A stretch of DNA of 64,000 nt from Pedobacter metabolipauper (GTDB lineage: Bacteria; Bacteroidota; Bacteroidia; Sphingobacteriales; Sphingobacteriaceae). The notes below the pieces were generated by a model. It searched no databases. It was not told where the DNA came from and saw nothing but the letters and a program-made list of their open reading frames with translations. The stretch is taken from contig NZ_SNYC01000003.1 of the NCBI RefSeq assembly GCF_004362715.1, forward strand, positions 185,591-249,590, in the 5' to 3' direction. Position 1 is the first letter of the stretch; every line of letters starts with the position of its first letter. Positions 60,720 to 64,000 of this stretch are shown here, piece by piece. Made by a program: the position numbers and the translations under genes.

Positions 60720-60765
60720 GAGCATTACTGCTCAAAGGCGGGAATAATCCCGATGAAGGATCGGG
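60720..60765 (+). other. Cluster of hairpins, two of them mutually exclusive
   Basis: GAGCA-TTAC-TGCTC (60720-60733), CGGGA-ATAA-TCCCG (60739-60752) and CCCGAT-GAAGG-ATCGGG (60749-60765). The last two share the same central bases, so only one can form. No gene follows on the plus strand within 1.6 kb. Confidence 0.55.
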
Positions 60766-60851
60766 ATGAATCCTATGCCTTTTCACAGAACGCACATTTT
60801 TAAAGAAATGTCGTATTGGTATAAACTCGCTAGACCTTGTTAGGAGGATAT

Positions 60852-60888
60852 AAAAAAACGAGGTTCCAAAAGGAACCTCGTTTTTTTT
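60852..60888. terminator. Bidirectional terminator between permease and repeat
   Basis: ACGAGGTTCC (60858-60867), loop AAAA, GGAACCTCGT (60872-60881), with an A-run before and a T-run after. It can stop the permease transcript and, in reverse, the aminotransferase transcript. Confidence 0.9.
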
Positions 60889-60890
60889 AT

Positions 60891-61095
60891 TTGCAGGATG
60901 CTTAGGTGATTACTTTTGCAGGGTGCATAGGTGATTACCTTGCAGGATGCTTAGGTGATTACTTTTGCAGGGTGCTTAGGTGATTACTTTGCAGGATGCT
61001 TAGGTGATTACCTTGCAGGATGCTTAGGTAATTACTTTTGCAGGATGCTTAGGTGATTACTTAGGTTATTCTTTGCAGGTTGCTTAGGTAATTAG
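60891..61095. repeat. Tandem repeat, eight copies of a 23-25 bp unit
   Basis: Units start at 60891, 60914, 60939, 60963, 60988, 61012, 61036 and 61072; an 11-base interruption (61061-61071) precedes the last. The consensus is ttgcaggatgcttaggtgat followed by tac. Variation is limited to a few positions (gca/ggg, g/a in ggtgatt). The last copy runs into the stop codon of the aminotransferase gene. Confidence 0.95.
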
Positions 61096-62285
61096 TTAAG
61101 TTTTGCAAGGGCTGTTTTAATTCTTGAAACGGCATCTCTTAAAGTTTCTTCTGCAGCTGCGTAAGAGATACGGATACAATCTTCATTTCCGAATGCTTCT
61201 CCTGTAACTGTTGAAACATGTGCTTCATTAAGCAGGTATAGGGAAAGATCTTCAGCGGTATGGATCGTTTGATCGCCATTGCGTTTTCCGAAGTATGATT
61301 TGATCTCTGGGAAGAAATAGAAAGCTCCGTCCGGAAGATTTACTTTTACACCCGGAATTTCTTGTAACAGACCGTAAACGATATCCCTGCGTTTTTTGAA
61401 TTCTGCTACCATCTCATTTACAGTGGCTAATCCACCTTCGTAAGCAGCCAAAGCGGCACGCTGGGCAATTGAAGAAGTACCTGATGTAATTTGTCCCTGC
61501 ATTTTGTCGCATGCATTGGCGATCTCTTTATTCGCGGCCATATAACCAACTCTCCAGCCTGTCATTGCATAAGATTTAGAGAATCCGTTAATCAGGATCA
61601 CACGGTCTTTAATGGAATCAAACTCAGCGATTGAAGCATGTTTTCCAACAAAGTTGATGTGCTCGTAGATCTCATCTGAAATGATATATATGTTTGGATG
61701 TTTTTCGAACACGGTAACCAGCGATGCCAATTCTTCGTTGCTGTATACAGACCCGGTTGGATTGCATGGTGAAGAGAACATGAATAGCTTGGTTTTAGGC
61801 GTAATTGCTGCTTCAAGCTCTGCTGCTGTAATTTTAAAATCGTTTTCTACTGTTGCATTGATGAATACCGATTCACCGTCTGCCAGTTTGATCATTTCTG
61901 AGTATGATACCCAGTATGGTGTGGGTACAATAACTTCCTCTCCCGGATCTACCAGGCACATTACGGCATTGGCCAACGATTGCTTAGCTCCCGTAGAAAC
62001 TACGATCTGGTCAAAATTATAAGTTAAATTGTTTTCCCTTAATAATTTTTCTGCTACTGCCTTTCTTAAGTCAAGGTATCCTGAAACTGGCGTGTAGTAA
62101 GAATAGTTCTCATCTACAGCTGTTTTTGCTGCTTCCTTAACAAATTCAGGAGTGAAAAAGTCTGGCTCACCAAAACTTAAGTTAATAACGTCTATCCCTT
62201 TTGCGGATAGTTCTCTGCCCAACTTAGCCATTTTAATGGTTTGTGACTCAGATAGGTTGTTGATTCTTTTGGATAAAAATGTCAT
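61092..62285 (-). CDS. Pyridoxal-phosphate-dependent aminotransferase, AspC type I class
   Basis: A 397-residue fold-type I aminotransferase. The PLP Lys is in LINGFSKSYAMTGWRVGYM; the Asn/Asp/Tyr contacts are in NPTGSVYSNEEL and ISDEIYEH. It resembles aspartate or broad-specificity (AspC/PatA-like) aminotransferases. Length is normal. The 3' end is embedded in the last copy of the tandem repeat. Upstream there is a two-copy direct repeat at its -7 region. The amino-acid substrate is not clear. Confidence 0.9.
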   Translation of the reverse strand: MTFLSKRINNLSESQTIKMAKLGRELSAKGIDVINLSFGEPDFFTPEFVKEAAKTAVDENYSYYTPVSGYLDLRKAVAEKLLRENNLTYNFDQIVVSTGAKQSLANAVMCLVDPGEEVIVPTPYWVSYSEMIKLADGESVFINATVENDFKITAAELEAAITPKTKLFMFSSPCNPTGSVYSNEELASLVTVFEKHPNIYIISDEIYEHINFVGKHASIAEFDSIKDRVILINGFSKSYAMTGWRVGYMAANKEIANACDKMQGQITSGTSSIAQRAALAAYEGGLATVNEMVAEFKKRRDIVYGLLQEIPGVKVNLPDGAFYFFPEIKSYFGKRNGDQTIHTAEDLSLYLLNEAHVSTVTGEAFGNEDCIRISYAAAEETLRDAVSRIKTALAKLN

Positions 62286-62295
62286 AATATTTTAT

Positions 62296-62332
62296 GCGAA
62301 GGCAAATATAATTTTGTGCGAACGCAAATATA
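62296..62332 (-). promoter_or_regulatory. Two direct repeats over the aminotransferase promoter
   Basis: GCGAAGGCAAATATA (62296-62310) and GCGAACGCAAATATA (62318-62332) are 22 bases apart, about two helical turns. Each contains a TATATTTG -7 match on the minus strand, so either copy could serve as core promoter or as part of an operator. Confidence 0.5.
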
Positions 62333-62420
62333 TGAACCTCACCGAATTAAAAACTAAAAAAAATACTTTTTAATGTAATTCAAGTGTTAAAACGTATTTT
62401 TGCGTGCTAAACAGTAAAAC

Positions 62421-63398
62421 TTGCATCCTAAGAAAAAAGCAATTCTCCTCGCACTATGCATCAGCGTATTGCTCATGCTTGCCAAATTTATTGCCTATTT
62501 CATCACCCATTCCAATGCAATTCTTACCGATGCTTTAGAAAGCATCGTGAACGTACTGGCTAGTGGCTTTGCGTTTTACAGCATCTATCTGGCTACTTTA
62601 CCCAAAGATACCAACCACCCTTACGGACATGGTAAAGTTGAATTCTTCTCTGCTTTTTTAGAAGGTACCCTGATCGGTATAGCCGGCATCATCATCATCC
62701 TTAAATCTGGCTACGACCTGCTCTATCCGAAACCCATCTTTCAGCTGTTTGAAGGTGCCACAATCATTGGCGCCACAGGGATTGTTAACCTTATTGTCGG
62801 TTATTTTCTGATTAAAACAGGAAAAGAACACCGCTCCCTTACACTTGAAGCGGATGGTAAACACCTGCTGACGGATGCAGTAACCAGTGCCGGACTGGTT
62901 GCTGGTGTCATCTTAATCCAGCTTACAAAGATCTACTGGCTGGATAGCATCGTGTCTATTCTATTGGGCCTGTATATCATTTACAATGGTTACCAGCTAA
63001 CCCGGCATTCGGTAGGAGGGTTGATGGATGAGAGCAATACAGCTCTCGTTAATTCAATCATCGAAATAATGCAGCAGAACCGCAAAGATCCATGGATCGA
63101 TGTACACAACCTGAGGGCACAGCAATATGGTGCCGATCTGCATATTGACTGCCACATTACACTGCCATATTATTTTGACCTGAATGAAGTGCACCAGGAG
63201 ATATCTGGGATCGACAAAATGATCAATGGACATACAGAACATAAAACGGAATTGTTTATTCATGCCGACCCTTGTCTGCCCGCCTGCTGTAATTACTGTA
63301 AAATGAAACTTTGTCCTGTTCGGCAGGAACCTTTCCGCGCTGAGATTAAATGGGATATAAATAATGCGACTAAAAACCAAAAACACTTTGACCAATGA
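62421..63398 (+). CDS. Cation diffusion facilitator (CDF) transporter
   Basis: A 325-residue metal-ion exporter with about six membrane segments and a cytoplasmic C-terminal domain. CDF landmarks are HSNAILTDALESIVNVLA, PYGHGKVEFFSAF, and LEADGKHLLTDAVTSAG with the intramembrane His/Asp sites. The tail has a Cys cluster (Cys285, 289, 290, 293, 298) before a charged end, likely a metal-sensing site. The start is a TTG at 62421: a stop lies two codons upstream and the next ATG would remove half of the first helix. It is coupled to the Nudix gene by an ATGA overlap. Metal (Zn, Fe, Mn) not determined. Confidence 0.9.
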   Translation: MHPKKKAILLALCISVLLMLAKFIAYFITHSNAILTDALESIVNVLASGFAFYSIYLATLPKDTNHPYGHGKVEFFSAFLEGTLIGIAGIIIILKSGYDLLYPKPIFQLFEGATIIGATGIVNLIVGYFLIKTGKEHRSLTLEADGKHLLTDAVTSAGLVAGVILIQLTKIYWLDSIVSILLGLYIIYNGYQLTRHSVGGLMDESNTALVNSIIEIMQQNRKDPWIDVHNLRAQQYGADLHIDCHITLPYYFDLNEVHQEISGIDKMINGHTEHKTELFIHADPCLPACCNYCKMKLCPVRQEPFRAEIKWDINNATKNQKHFDQ

Positions 63399-63841
63399 GT
63401 TATTTTAATGTAAGGGTTTACGGCCTTTTGATCAATAAAGACAATCAGCTTTTGGTTAGTGATGAACAATCTGGCGGAAGGTCCTTTATTAAATTTCCCG
63501 GTGGTGGACTGGAGCTTGGCGAAGGCTTGAGGGATGCTTTAAAACGGGAGTTCATGGAAGAATGTAATGCCGAAATTGAAGTGGATTCCCATTTCTATAC
63601 TACTGACTTTTACGAGCAATCTTCTTTTAATGACAGCCAGATCCTGAGTATTTATTATCTGGTTAAGGAGATTGAACCCTTGCTGCTCAACTTTAAAACC
63701 GTTGTATTCGACTTTGATGAGCATACATTGCAGTCGTTTAGATGGATTGATATGAAGGATTTATCTACCGACGATGTTACTTTTAAGACGGATAAGACTG
63801 TTGTTGAATTGTTGCTGAAACAATATAATTTGCAGGGTTAG
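63395..63841 (+). CDS. Nudix hydrolase
   Basis: A 148-residue pyrophosphohydrolase. The Nudix box is GGGLELGEGLRDALKREFME followed by ECNAEI, matching Gx5Ex7REUxEExGU. It overlaps the CDF gene by four bases (ATGA), so the pair is translationally coupled. The substrate (nucleoside diphosphate derivative, oxidised nucleotide or ADP-sugar) cannot be told. Length is typical. Coupling to a metal exporter is unusual for the family. Confidence 0.93.
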   Translation: MSYFNVRVYGLLINKDNQLLVSDEQSGGRSFIKFPGGGLELGEGLRDALKREFMEECNAEIEVDSHFYTTDFYEQSSFNDSQILSIYYLVKEIEPLLLNFKTVVFDFDEHTLQSFRWIDMKDLSTDDVTFKTDKTVVELLLKQYNLQG

Positions 63842-63880
63842 CTGGCAGGGTAATTTTTTTGTCCGGGCTATGCAGAGAAT

Positions 63881-64000
63881 GATTTGAATCATTTATAAAG
63901 ACAGGGATATTTAAATTGAGATCATTTATTTTCATTGTAATTGATCTTTTACCAAGGCTAAGCATAGGTTGATTTTGAATCATTTATAAAGACGGAGATA
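63881..64000 (+). repeat. Two copies of a ~30 bp repeat at the window end
   Basis: The copies at 63881-63910 and 63971-64000 share TTTGAATCATTTATAAAGAC, then a 10-base purine-rich end with two changes. Spacing is about 90 bases. The window ends with the second copy, so a longer array may continue. No coding gene is convincing in 63842-64000. Confidence 0.5.

Noticed and set aside
60891..61095. Possible CRISPR array
   Set aside because: The units are contiguous and near-identical with no unique spacers, and no cas genes are visible.
63783..63983. Minus-strand ORF of 66 residues
   Set aside because: It overlaps the end of the Nudix gene and the repeat copies; no family resemblance.
1..64000. 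Insertion sequences, prophage or conjugative genes
   Set aside because: No transposase, integrase, capsid or relaxase motif was seen.

Overview
The window comes from a Bacteroidota chromosome, most likely the family Sphingobacteriaceae (Pedobacter or a close relative). The signs are low-to-moderate GC, promoters of the Bacteroidota type (TAnnTTTG -7 boxes), a TonB-dependent receptor, a GLPGLI-family protein, a miniature histone H1-like protein, large orphan FtsX-type permeases, many free-standing response regulators and a GH78 rhamnosidase. This placement is inferred from gene families, not from a marker gene. No plasmid, phage or insertion-sequence genes are visible, so the region looks like ordinary chromosome.

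Layout. 1-9293: end of a siderophore-type TonB receptor with a PepSY reductase-like protein, a LuxR regulator, a lipoprotein mutarotase, a tandem ABC ATPase, mini-histone H1, a LysR regulator divergent from an MdaB-like quinone reductase, and an SDR/DUF2867 protein. 9385-12795: a bacteriophytochrome kinase with its response regulator, a very acidic small protein and a second response regulator. 12887-24069: a Na+/H+ antiporter, an FtsX permease, an orphan protein, a soluble lycopene cyclase divergent from a fabF-tetR pair with a perfect 26-bp palindrome in its promoter, and a GATase-like/DsbD-N fusion. 24113-30267: a MocR-type regulator divergent from a biotin operon whose first gene encodes a ferritin-like diiron protein, followed by bioF, bioD, bioB and bioA. 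30290-35790: an AraC fragment, a GH78 rhamnosidase, an AraC regulator divergent from a Tet(X)-like monooxygenase, and tRNA-Arg(TCT).

35878-47528: a DnaQ/GIY-YIG nuclease, a response regulator, OsmC, an S9 peptidase - M14 peptidase - SpmAB-like operon, and pyrG-yidC. 47684-55472: an outer-membrane barrel with its GLPGLI partner, then trpS - dNK - kdsB - lipoprotein on the minus strand and plsC-gatC on the plus strand. 55522-63841: a LolD/MacB-type ATPase, a PduO-type adenosyltransferase, DUF2795, a small membrane protein, ispD, queA, a MacB-like permease, an aminotransferase, a CDF cation transporter and a Nudix hydrolase. An eight-copy tandem repeat of 23-25 bp lies in the 3' region of the aminotransferase gene.

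The best candidate for something undescribed is the biotin operon. Its lead gene carries the E...ExxH...E...ExxH set of a diiron oxygenase, and no bioC, bioH, bioG, bioI, bioW or bioZ homologue is visible in the window. The protein could therefore make or trim the pimeloyl precursor; that is inference. Other items worth attention are the 26-bp TetR-type operator, the ABC ATPase with one predicted active and one predicted dead site, the tandem repeat, and a Tet(X)-family enzyme that appears to lack the usual drug contacts.
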